Of a DNA stretch of 64,000 nucleotides, positions 44,737 to 54,570 are shown one piece after another (positions within the stretch are counted from its first letter, which is position 1; every line of letters begins with the position of its first letter). Location of the stretch: the NCBI GenBank assembly GCA_018398575.1, contig JAGTXZ010000010.1, positions 2,170,001 to 2,234,000 of the forward strand. Reading direction: 5' to 3'. A program made the translations under genes and the position numbers. Origin of the DNA: Ampelomyces quisqualis. Lineage: Eukaryota > Ascomycota > Dothideomycetes > Pleosporales > Phaeosphaeriaceae. The notes under the pieces are model-generated. The model had not been told where the DNA came from. It made no database searches and saw only the letters and a program-made list of their open reading frames with translations.

Positions 44737-46395
44737 ATGCTACCGCCTCTGCGAGACGACTGCGATGAGTGCGTCCCCGAATACATGGCTCGCAGGAGTC
44801 CGATGAAGACGATTGTCTCATCACTCCCGTTCCTGCTCACCTTCCTCTTTGTCGCCGTCGCTGTATCGCAGAAGCTGTTCCCACTGCTATCCGGCCACGA
44901 CCGCAAAGCGCACCATGACACCGCGCATCTACCAGCTGTCGCAACCCGTGCAAAGTCGTCCCTGTTCAAGACCCTGCAGCCCAGCATTCGCTGCCTGGCA
45001 AGCATCATATTCTCTACGAATATTGCCCTTTCCGCTGTGCTTGCCGAGCTCATCTTCTGCGAAATTGCCAACACTGCGAATCCCGCCACTCGGAACCTGG
45101 CCCTACGACTTACACTTCCCTTGCTCCTATTCCTCCTCATCGTTGCGACGCCAGCACTCGAAATACACTCGGCCGTTTCCAAGACTGGGTTGCATGGAGG
45201 ACAAAACGGACAACGGAGGATAGCTTGGCTGCTGGAGTTTTGTGGACTCGCAGCATGGCTAGGAGCGTTCTGGTATCTGGGAAAGGGCCTCTTGGGATCG
45301 TACTTGCACGAGGAATCGTATTTGCACGAGCATACTTTCAGTGAAGGTTGCTTGGAAAGAATTGGCATCATTGGCATCAGCCTGATGGCTTCGCTGGCTG
45401 GTTTCGCAGCTATTTCTTCGCTATGGCAGACGTTTGGAGCCAAATATCGCCCAGTATGTCAAGCCTGAAATTATGGGATCGTTTCGTCAAAGCGTAGAAG
45501 CTGACTAAAACAGGTAACGGAGTCTGACATTGCTCGAAAGCAGGCAGGTATTCAGGCCTCCAACGACATGCTCCTCACCAAAGAGAGCCGTCTCCGGGCC
45601 ATCGAACGCAAGCTTTCCGATAACCCACAAGCAGGATTCATGAGCCGCGTAGTCGGCTCAGTTCGCGGGAATCCTGATACGCTGGAGCGAAGCACACTAC
45701 AGCTAGAGATCCAAGGTCTCGAGACCATGCGACATACTCTGCAAAATTCACTGTCTGTGCTTCAAAGTAGGCGCCATAGCCAGCTTCGTTCACATACCAC
45801 TTTGGGACGCGTCGTGAATCTGGTCTCATATGTTTTTGCGATATATTGCGCGTACCGCATCTCGGCGACCACAGTCACAACTCTCCGTCGCTTCTCCTCT
45901 CCCAATACCAGTTTCTCCAATAGCGACCCTATCAACAACTTCCTCGCTCTGCTAGCGAAGCACTGGGACCCGACAATTGATCGTGTAGCGTGGAGCCGCA
46001 CAATCTCGTTCTTATTGTCCGGCGTCATGCTGCTTTTGTCTTTCAACAGCGTTCTACAGACCTTCTTCTTCTTCGCGCGGGTCGTTCCAGGATTGCTGAA
46101 CCACACCAAGACCAATTTTGCCCTCATCATCTCGCAGATCGCAGCAACCTACGTCATTAGTTCTGCCCTGCTGTTGAGGAGTAATCTTCCTCCAGAGATG
46201 AAGAGCAAGATCGGTGATGCCTTGGGCGCACCATTGGAGCCAGCCTTCACGGAGAAGTGGTTCGAGGGATGGTTCCTGATGGCTAGCGCGGCTACGGTGG
46301 CAGGTCTTTGGATTGGCAGAAGGCTGAAAGGAAACGAGTGGGACGATGATGGAGAAGGGGGCGACAGAGATGTGGAGATGGGAAAGAGGAGTTGA
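44737..46395 (+). CDS. Golgi pH regulator (GPHR)-like multispanning membrane protein
   Basis: GPHR/GTG proteins are multispanning anion-channel or receptor-like proteins of the Golgi. Two exons (44737-45453, 45514-46395; 60 bp intron) encode 532 residues. Hydrophobic segments include SLPFLLTFLFVAVAVSQKLF, a segment containing LTLPLLLFLLIVATPAL, LEFCGLAAWLGAFWYLGKGL and GIIGISLMASLAGFAAISSL. The loop ARKQAGIQASNDMLLTKESR and the coiled segment LQLEIQGLETMRHTLQNSL are typical of the family's large central cytosolic region. Further helices around FAIYCAYRI, ISFLLSGVMLLLSF and the C-terminal ISQIAATYVISSALLLRSNL follow. The tail is short and acidic. The start at 44,737 is favoured because the LPPLRDDCDEC stretch leads into helix 1. 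Confidence 0.85.
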
Positions 46396-47165
46396 CGTAT
46401 TCTACGGACAGGCATGGTCTTGGTTAGGATAGACGCATACCTAGCAAACGCATACATATTGATATTTGCAGAACGTTCATCATCCGAAACAATCGAGCGC
46501 GTGAGAATATGTCTCAAGACGTGACTTTGTGATAATGAAGTTAGAAGCCTTGATGGCACTACACCCCTCGCAGTGCTGTGGTGTCCAGATAACCTCAACA
46601 AATCCCGGCAGCACAGCAACACAGAAGCGCAGTATACAATGGTACGATGGCAATTAGTAAACACTAGGTGGTACAGATTGGCATGCAAAGTATTGCCAAT
46701 CAGTCCCAAGAAGTGTAGCCCAACTATCAAAGACGTACTATTTGGGGAAGACTTGATACCCAACTCCTATAGCCGCCGGAAGAATTTCAACAACAGTAAG
46801 CCATGCAAAAGCAATCAATATAGGCGAGCCGCAAATCGCGCAACGGTTGACGTCGATGTTGTGCAGCTGCCTAATGTATTTGTGACGTCAGTCGTGGGGC
46901 CGCCTTCTTCTCATGTCAAAAGAACGCGGCGGGGCATCGCATCCCAAACACTCCTCGACCTCACAAGCAATTGAATCCTACCATTCTCCAATAACTCGAA
47001 GGTGTGTTCTTTGTGTGCAGAATAATGCGTCAGAACAGACGGACTAACACTTTCACAGAACTACCATACTACGCCTCGACCTAAATCGTACGGCTCCCTT
47101 GGCTTACCATCCATTCCCAACAAAGCATAACACCCCATTTCAGAAGCATACACAAACTCAAAAAC
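46396..47165. other. Spacer between GPHR-like gene and small conserved protein
   Basis: No gene supported; moderately AT-rich, presumed 3' UTR and the promoter of the 69-residue protein. Confidence 0.4.
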
Positions 47166-47375
47166 ATGTCCGCTCCCAACGCCGGTCGCCAGTCCCCAGA
47201 GCCCAAGAGGCAGACTGAAGCCCAAGCCGGCTCGACCAGCACCAACACGAACGACCAGGGCGGCGGCGTGTCCGGAGGCTCAGAGCAGTCTTCAGACAAA
47301 ACAAAGGGCGGATTGGCCTCGAACCCAGAGCACCCGCTGGCAAAGCACGCTGAGGAGACGACGAGCAAGAAATAG
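47166..47375 (+). CDS. Small hydrophilic conserved fungal protein
   Basis: A single exon encodes 69 residues with no cysteine, no membrane segment and no signal peptide. The first 45 residues are Ser/Thr/Gly/Asn/Gln-rich and likely disordered. The C-terminus GGLASNPEHPLAKHAEETTS followed by KK resembles the end of short hypothetical proteins that I recall from many ascomycetes, which is the main reason to call it. The start lies in an A-rich context (AAACATG). Function unknown. Confidence 0.55.
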   Translation: MSAPNAGRQSPEPKRQTEAQAGSTSTNTNDQGGGVSGGSEQSSDKTKGGLASNPEHPLAKHAEETTSKK

Positions 47376-48368
47376 AGGACGGGGATGTGAAGGCCGAAGA
47401 GTGATGAAATTGCCTGCTCAAGCATGAGGAATGATCATGAGTGTGAGGGACAGGGCATGTGAGATACCAGAACGATAAATGAAATGAACATGTGCATAGG
47501 CCTCGAGTCGATGTCGTGTATCGCTTGCTGCTATGATTCGTGAAACATGATTTCATGCCTTGTGTTCAACGAGCAGATTGACCTACGATACTCCCCGTGG
47601 TTAGATAGGCTGGCCTACGGGGTAGCTCAGGCTCGCAGTCGCTCAGGCTCGCAGTTCAGCGCAAGGGTTTCTTTTGTAAGAAGGCATTTTTGGCGGCTTC
47701 GCGGCGCGAGGGGCTTCTCTAGCGGCTTCGCGGCGCAGGGGGACTTCTTTAGATGTATAATGTAGACACATACTTTGTTTGAATACTGTCACAGCTAGCT
47801 GCTGTATTATCTGTGCAGGTAGTCCTGGCTAATTTATGTTGCGTTGAACAGGAATTAATAAGAAAGTACACCCCTGTTTGCAGATCAAAGAGAGGGTTTG
47901 ACAGCTAACGCTACGCATAATCACATTCTGTAGGTGCAAGTTTATCTACATACAGTCTAGATGGGGCTTGTTTGATCATAAGAAGCTTCCTTTGCGAAAA
48001 TTTGAGTATAACACAGAAGATGGATCGATACACAAGACGAAAAAGTGAGGTAAAGTACGACACACAACACTTCCCTGTCCAGCCCAGCTTCTTTTCCCAA
48101 TGTCTTTTACATCACCGTCAACATGCAACCACGTGTCATCTCATGGTCTAACTAGTCCGGCTAGTCACATGTGTGTTCGATAGTAACATTTTACCCCACC
48201 ACGGAAATCCCAATCAAGGCTACGAACCCCGCTTCAAGACGCACAAACTGTCATGTACTGTCTTAATCCTCTGTTCTGTTATGCATTTGAGCTTTTCCTA
48301 GTCTCTACAATTTCTGCAGTGTGCCTAATTTTTGTATAATTTTCAAAACTTCCATAAGGTTACATCAC
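47376..48368. other. Gene-poor spacer upstream of the tRNA gene
   Basis: No gene supported. It contains a small GC-rich patch of direct repeats (47,620-47,760) inside otherwise AT-leaning sequence. Confidence 0.45.
47618..47756 (+). repeat. Short GC-rich direct repeats
   Basis: CTCAGGCTCGCAGT-type sequence occurs twice around 47,627-47,656 and GCGGCTTCGCGGCGC twice around 47,692-47,739. The patch is sharply bounded by AT-rich sequence. Confidence 0.5.
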
Positions 48369-48457
48369 GGGCGCTTGGTCTAGGGGTATGATACTCGCTT
48401 CGCATCTCTTGCATGCCGACTTGTGAGTGGTCGTGGGTTCAATTCCCACAGCGTCCA
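48369..48457 (+). tRNA. tRNA-Ala (anticodon CGC) with a 17-nt intron
   Basis: The acceptor stem GGGCGCT pairs with AGCGTCC and includes the G3:U70 wobble pair that defines alanine tRNAs; the discriminator base is A. The D-arm begins TGGTCTAGGGGTATGAT (A box). The anticodon stem CTCGC pairs with GTGAG, with anticodon CGC at 48,401-48,403 and an intron at 48,405-48,421, directly after position 37. The T-arm is GTGGGTTCAATTCCCAC (B box). A run of seven T immediately downstream is the polymerase III terminator. The body resembles proline tRNAs, but anticodon and G3:U70 argue for alanine. Confidence 0.88.
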
Positions 48458-48464
48458 TTTTTTT
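48458..48464 (+). terminator. Pol III T-run terminator
   Basis: Seven consecutive T directly after the tRNA 3' end. Confidence 0.8.
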
Positions 48465-49524
48465 GCCTGTTTTTCGTTGATTTGCGCACAGTGTTGGGCT
48501 TTAGGAAACTATTATTTTTTGACAATAGTTGGGAAAGAAAGAAGCTTTTTGAATTTACGTATTTAATTAAGAAAGGAATTTGGATATTTTTGTAAGCTTT
48601 GGGTTATATCTAAGGTTAGCTTAGCTAGTTTGTAGACTAACTAGTCTTTCTGTTTTGCTATTTAGTATTTTAAAGATTAGTCTTAGTAGATGCGTAGGTT
48701 TGTTTACTTTTAGTTAAATTTAGTTATTACGTTAATATCAGAAGATACGCGATGTAATACAACAATCTACAAACTACTACAATCTAATCTGTCTATAGAT
48801 TTTCCTAGCGAACATATCTAGTTTCTTATCTAGCAAATGTGTATTATGTATTTATAGTGTTTGCAAATAGTGTATAAACCAACCTTACAAAATCAAGTCC
48901 GTGGTTCAAATCCGCAGCTTAAACTAATAGTTGTGAACTTGCACCCTACACTCAGACAAAGATCACACGGTTAGAACGAAGATGGCTAGTACACTAGAGA
49001 ATATTAACAAGCATGCTGCAGACCTATATTCAAAGTAGTGCCAGCTAAGTCTAGTATACTCCGTGGTAAGTTATTCTATATTGTCTGGTTAATCCTTCAA
49101 GCATTGTTACCACGCCTAGCGACATTGCGTGACGGGACGAATACACGTCAAGTCGTGTGTTTGGTGCAGCTTGTCTGCCTTTGGATCGCGAACGAACGTT
49201 GCTCAAGAGAGAGAGGTAGCGCATGGCAGAGCGTGCAAAATTTTATTCGCAGATCAGAAGCGGGTCTATTGCTCGCTGAGTTGGAGCAGGCTTAGAATTG
49301 GGCGTCGGCTTGATGTTGTAGTGGGAGAGCAGCGCTGTGGTTTCTGGGGCTTGGGGCTTGCATAAAGCTGTGGAGCTTTGACGTCTAGGACGAGGACATG
49401 GGATACGTTGGTATTGCTTGGTATTTCAATCATCTTTCTGCGGGCTAGGTAGTCAAACACATTGAAATAAGGGGGTTGAGCGAGGTTCATGGAGACTACT
49501 ATCGCTAAAGCGCGACCGTATCCT
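48465..49524. other. AT-rich gene-free spacer with an orphan B box
   Basis: 48,480-48,960 is AT-rich and looks partly mutated, but TGA, TCA and CGA are still present, unlike the large element. GTGGTTCAAATCCGC at about 48,901-48,915 matches a polymerase III B box without a complete tRNA around it. No coding gene seen. Confidence 0.45.
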
Positions 49525-50500
49525 AATACGTGCATCGAAAGCCCTCCAGGCCCTCAATGATAATCTCACCACGGTCTGCCTTTTTCTTCTGGCGCCGGTA
49601 GTAGAACGTCAACAGACACGTCGACACAATTGGGTAGATTGGCGCGCCAGTCACTGCCCACATTCCAGTGCGATATGTAGCAATCTCCCGCTCTATGAAC
49701 ACGATAGACGCATATATGCCACCAATAGCACCAAACGCAACTTGAAGCCCAGAGGCTACTCTAGTGTGACAATTAGTAAAGGCCACCCTCACATCAGAAC
49801 GGATGGAGCACTTACATCCTCAGACTCTGCCCGCGGATATTATTCGCCTGCCATGAAGAACGCTAGGGCGTACCCGATGGTCGTGACGGCAAAGAGCTTG
49901 AGTGCATAGACCCCGAGTTCCCAGCGTCCCAGGGCACGCATGAATTTGTTGAAATCGATATCGTCGAATTCTGCGTCGCGGCCGTCTCACGTTGGAGGTT
50001 GTCTTGTATGGCGTGGACTTGGACGGGGTTGAGGAAGGGGAAGCGCGATAGAACAGCTGCCACCAACAGTAAACCCACTTTCGACATTCATGCCCGCAAT
50101 GCGTGCGGCGGCGATCCCAACAACCCAATTTATTAGCTCGCTTGTAATCAAGAGGTATAGCTGCAGCTCGAGAGTGGCAAGAGAGGGTAACGGAAGGGAT
50201 ATTTTCCATTGATTCGATCGATTGTACTGATGGCATAACAAGCTCCTAGGAGGCGGCAATCTGTTTTGAGGCTGGGGAGCATGTTAGCTTTGTGGAGTGT
50301 GTACGGCCAGATGAAAATATAGACGTATGTGGGTGTCTTGAGGAGTTTGGTCTCGTTAGCTGTGACTGGGATGTCGATGTCTCGCGTGGTGTTGGTGGTG
50401 ACGGTGTTTTCGAGTTCAGCGGCGTCGCCTTCTCTCGACGTGTGTTTCATGTCCACATGACTGGACTTTTGAGTTTGGTGGGACATGCTGATCAACATCT
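49525..50500 (-). pseudogene. Decayed MFS transporter (allantoate-permease-like)
   Basis: Pieces of a major facilitator superfamily transporter lie in order but in different frames. First comes an N-terminal hydrophilic part with NETKLLKTPTYVYIFIW-like sequence; then LGACYAISTIDRIN, which is the helix 1 motif; then AAARIAGMNVESG. The order jumps to the central loop (RFPFLNPVQVHAIQDNLQRE, EFDDIDFNKFMRALGRWELG), helix 7 (VYALKLFAVTTIGYALAFFMAGE), and finally ASGLQVAFGAIGGIYASIVF with the C-terminal helices ending at about 49,525. Helices 2-6 are missing, and frameshifts occur between blocks, so no functional transporter can be made. The substrate class is inferred from the loop style only. Confidence 0.7.
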
Positions 50501-51186
50501 AGGTGTTGAGTCCAATCACATGGTGGTGTGTTGTCTTCAGGTCTCCTTTAGCATCGGCGAAGTGGTGCCAGTGAACGGAAGTTACGGCCACATGTAGCTG
50601 TAGGTGGAGAGCAGACTCAGGAGCCTGGGACAACCCCAGCCATTTCACCAGCATCCTCCTATATACTTAGATCGCCTTGTACTTGTCATGCATTTTTTCC
50701 CTACCTTCCATTGCCCAGCATGCCCAAGCCTTGGTCAGTGAAGACGGACTGGACGACGCCCCCTTCTCATGACCCTCCCCCGCGTTTTCGGCAGAGCTAC
50801 CTAGACTTTGGCCCCTGGTCATGATGGCTTTGGGATGCATGTGCGCGTCGCGTCTGGGGCGACAATGATATCGAGGATGTTGCGTTTGTTCGCATGGGCT
50901 GAGACGAGAATTAGGGCTGAGGGAGATGGCGTCGAGAATGAGGCTTGAATCACCGCTTCAGCAGGAGAAAGCCTACCCTGATTGACTCTGATTTGATGTC
51001 AGTTGAGATGAGTCGGCTGGTCATTGCGCAAGCCCCACTGCGGTTTGCTCGTATGCGCCAGGAAGCGGTAGGTGGTTGTGGAAAAGAACTTTTGGTCTAA
51101 TTGGTATCATGTCTATCATTTCTCTTACATGGAAACGGGCCTTTGTAAACGTGTAACTCACAAGCCAAGACCGGCACACCAGGACA
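50501..51186. other. Spacer between MFS pseudogene and pantothenate kinase
   Basis: No gene supported; it includes the pantothenate kinase 3' flank. Confidence 0.4.
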
Positions 51187-52644
51187 CTACAGAGTCACCT
51201 TCTGACCTTGGAAGCTTTCTCTTCTCCCCCAGTTCCGTGGTTGCCTCTTGAGGAATGCACCTACTGAACCCAGATAGCCCTCGTGTCTCAAAAAGTATGC
51301 TTGCTTGCTTCCCTTGGACCAGAAGCGGATGGCGTAGGAGAGCGTGTTCATTGTCTGTGAGTGGCCGCCGATGAATGACCCACCGAAGTAGATCCGCGGC
51401 AGACCGTGTTTCTCGGCGTGCAGGTAGGCGATTTGGCCGATGTTGTTCGAAACCGCATACAGGAGAGATCTTGAAATGTCCTCTGGTCTGAAAGCCGCGG
51501 TTGAGTGGGGCAGCTCAGATGAGCCTTGAACATGTTCAGCTTCTTCGCGATGCTTCATGTCGCCATTGCAGCCGTCTTCCGCCTCTCGTTCCGCGGCGCG
51601 CTTCATCTTGTAGACCTTTCCGAATGAGGATGCGATGTGCGTGCTCTTGAGTCCGATCTTGTTGTATGCTTGTCCGTAGATATCACCTACGAGCAAGTCC
51701 ACGGTCGAGTTGTCGCCGTTTTCAGCAAGCCTCAACATGTCGTCAAAGCTGCGCGCGCCCGTCAGGAGAGACAGTAGTCCCCAGAGGGTACCACCGCCCA
51801 GTGATGTGCCTCCGACACGCTCGTATTGCCTAGGCCCCGAGACTTTGACCATGGAGACACCAGAACCGATGTTGACCAGTAGGTAGGGATAGATGTTGGG
51901 CGGGTCTGGTGGGTGCGGCATGAAGGTCATAGGTTCCTCTTCGCTGTATGTGAAGACCTCGTTCGGGATTTCGTTGATGAAAAAATCAAGACCTGGATAC
52001 ACGTGGTCAGTACGAGAGACGGGCGCCGTGTTCCAAGCACCATACCCATGATCAAGCACTCCATCTCGTCTTCGCGCTTCACCTCCACGCCCAGCGCCTC
52101 GGTGATCCTGTCATAGTACTTGAAAGCACCACCTCCGGTCGCCATGACGCACAAGTCTTCAGGCGTCGATCCATTGTCCTGTCGGTGGTCTGCTTGCAGC
52201 TTGCGCATAAACTCGATGCATGAATCGATCCGGTCCGTCTCGAATTTGACAAAGTTGAGGCGGCCGCCGATGGCATCGTCGCCGGGTTCGCGCGAGAAGT
52301 AGACCAGTTTGGCGAGAGAGCCTCCGATCTGTCCCAGACAAGTCCAATTAGCATTTCGCTGGGACGCTGGAGCGGGGGGTGGTGCTTACATCGAGTGCAA
52401 TGTGGCTGACGACGGCCGTGTGGTTGGGCAGCCGGATGTCCTTGGGATCGTGCTCATAGTCGTCGCTCTGTGGGGTGCCTGGGTGCTCCTCGTCGGTGAC
52501 AAAGGCGCCCTGGACGTTGATGCGCACGTTGCCGGGATGCAAGATGGCCTCCTGAATGTCGCTCTGGACCGTGGTTCGTCTGGGGCGTCCGAATGCGGGG
52601 GGCGTCGACGTGTCCGGGTCCATGGCGGCGACTGACGGGGACAT
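51187..52644 (-). CDS. CAB1: Pantothenate kinase (eukaryotic type)
   Basis: Catalyses ATP-dependent phosphorylation of pantothenate, the first step of coenzyme A synthesis in the cytosol. Three exons (52644-52390, 52328-52046, 51992-51187) encode 447 residues. Motifs: HIALDIGGSLAKLVYFSRE (phosphate-binding loop of the actin-like ATPase fold, formed across intron 1), VMATGGGAFKYYDRI, PYLLVNIGSGVSMVKV, and RVGGTSLGGGTLWGLLSLLTG, which are all signature PanK stretches. NNIGQIAYLHAEKHGLPRIY and FGGSFIGGH near the C-terminus complete the fold. The first 80 residues are divergent and hydrophilic, and the exact start is uncertain: an in-frame ATG also occurs at 52,701 and at 52,623. It is divergent from the zinc-motif gene across about 730 bp. 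Confidence 0.92.
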
Positions 52645-53376
52645 GGGGGATGCCGACGCGGGTCTTGGCAGCAGCCTCGCCCTCTTCCTGCGATGGCGCA
52701 CGCTGCGGGAACGGCGGGCGACGAAGCGGTATTGTGCGGGGGCAAGTCGCTGATGAGAGCGAAGAGACTTGCATGTGTCCGCGCTTCGAAAGTCCTATGT
52801 CTGCGTCCGGTCCGGGCTGGTCGCCGTGGGCAAGACGTGATATGAAGTTCTGCGCAGAATAGAGCCCACGGTCAGCGGCGATTGCCACCTACTTATCTTT
52901 TGCTGTCCGCACACACGGCGGCCGAAATCCAGCCATCAGCTCCATGCCGTCGGCGCAAAGGAAGCACACACACTGGCGCGGTGCGGTGCTGGCACCCGGG
53001 ATCGATGTTGCTGTTAAGCTCGGCATTGCGGCAACTCCTCGTGAGGCGTCACTGATGGCAACGCAGCATCCGAGGACGGCATGCATATTCAGCAGCACGC
53101 CACGCACACCCTGGCATGGCGTGGACTTGCAAGACGTCATCGTTCCGAATGATGTTTGGCCATGTACGAAGTGAGAGACGAAGCGGAGCTCATCGCGTGG
53201 GGATATGCAGTACCAGAGGGCAAGGTATCGTCGCGATGCTATGTCCTCGAGCTTCAGGACTGAGGATTGATGACGTCGTGCGCCGCCGCACTCTACCTCA
53301 GATCTGCACTCCACAGGCTTGCAATCTCCCTTCACCTCCCCAACCCCACCGGCCTGTTTTGGCACACTTCAGCACA
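52645..53376. promoter_or_regulatory. Divergent intergenic region of PanK and zinc-motif gene
   Basis: Holds both promoters. No individual element was recognised, and the open frames here carry no motif. Confidence 0.4.
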
Positions 53377-54369
53377 ATGTCGTGGATGGACTCGTGGTCT
53401 CGGCCCAACAAACACGCAGCGACTCCCCCGCCACTGTACCTCACTGTCGGCGACTCCGTACCCTACTGCCACAGCTGCGGACGTGTGATCGGCGAGAGGA
53501 GAAAACACGGAACTTCAGAAGTCAAGTACTGCTCAGCACGATGTCGCAACAGCAAGCCCGGACCAATGGATCGCGACATCGAAGCTGCCTTTGCTGCACT
53601 GCTGAATGGAGCCACGCCAGAATCACTCAAGGCCAGCCAAGACCAAGAACCACAACAGGAAAAGCCAACGCCAGAGGCCAGGCCCGAAAAGAAGCATAAG
53701 AAGAAACGCCCCAAAACGGTAAAAGGCGACCACAGAATCATTGTCGATTGCCAAACCGTCCAAGACGTCGTCTTCCAGCGCGAAAAAGACCCAGAAAAAG
53801 TCTACGGCCGCCGAAAGAACCGCAAGGCGCGCTTCGTAGTCGAGAAACCAGAAGATTGGCGAAGCGTAGACATGGTCGATCAACCCGGCACTCCACCCAC
53901 CAGCGACAACGACACCGTCTCCGACTCCGACTCCGACCGGGACGAAATCCAAGGCGGCATCGTCCTCGAATCCTCTCAACCTCCCAACACCTCTCCAGCA
54001 ACCAACCTCGACGCCCCTGCCCCCCAGCACCCACACTCCCTCCCGGACACCGTCGAATACGGCTACGGATCTGGAAAAGTCCGCCCCCCGCAGCACCAAA
54101 ACGACGTCAACGGCAGCGTGGGCGGCGAAAGGGGCTGGGCCGAACGGAGCGAGGAAACAGACGCTATGAAAGCCAAGCGCCGCGAGGGCCAGCGGCGGGC
54201 CGACGAGCGAGAAAAAGTGCGGCAGGCGGCGCGGCGAGGGTGCGCGTTTGGATTTGCCGTGCCAGGGGAGGAAGAGCAGAGGAAGTGCGAGGCGGTGATG
54301 AAGGGGACGGTTGTCGAGGCGAGTTTTGCCAAGGGCGAGTGGGGCGTGAGATGGAGGGAGAGGGTGTGA
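53377..54369 (+). CDS. Uncharacterised protein with an N-terminal zinc-binding motif
   Basis: A single exon encodes 330 residues. The start at 53,377 was chosen because the conserved-looking part begins at once (MSWMDSWSRP); the frame is open further upstream without motifs. Residues 30-60 show PYCHSCGRVIGERR and VKYCSARCRNSKPG, a C-x2-C ... C-x3-C zinc knuckle. This is followed by MDRDIEAAFAALLNG, a basic KKHKKKRPKTVKGDHRIIVD stretch and VYGRRKNRKARFVVEKPEDW. The middle is acidic and disordered. The C-terminus is rich in R/E helices and ends CAFGFAVP, then EASFAKGEWGVRWRERV. The pattern suggests a nuclear nucleic-acid or protein-interaction role, but I do not recognise the family. Confidence 0.75.
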   Translation: MSWMDSWSRPNKHAATPPPLYLTVGDSVPYCHSCGRVIGERRKHGTSEVKYCSARCRNSKPGPMDRDIEAAFAALLNGATPESLKASQDQEPQQEKPTPEARPEKKHKKKRPKTVKGDHRIIVDCQTVQDVVFQREKDPEKVYGRRKNRKARFVVEKPEDWRSVDMVDQPGTPPTSDNDTVSDSDSDRDEIQGGIVLESSQPPNTSPATNLDAPAPQHPHSLPDTVEYGYGSGKVRPPQHQNDVNGSVGGERGWAERSEETDAMKAKRREGQRRADEREKVRQAARRGCAFGFAVPGEEEQRKCEAVMKGTVVEASFAKGEWGVRWRERV

Positions 54370-54570
54370 AGGATGCAGATGACACATATATACATGTATA
54401 TATATACATGGATTCAAACGAATTGTGAAATCATCAGCCAAGCATGAAAGTGGCAATGGGTATCAATAAAAAGAAGCAACCAGCCGACCCTTTTCAAACG
54501 CCTGCGGTACGCAATCAACTGCACTCGTCATAGGCATCTTCACCATCGATACCCCTGCTCCCACAACACC

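Noticed and set aside
48465..48960. Second copy of the hypermutated element
   Set aside because: It is AT-rich, but TGA, TCA and CGA are present and no terminal repeats match.
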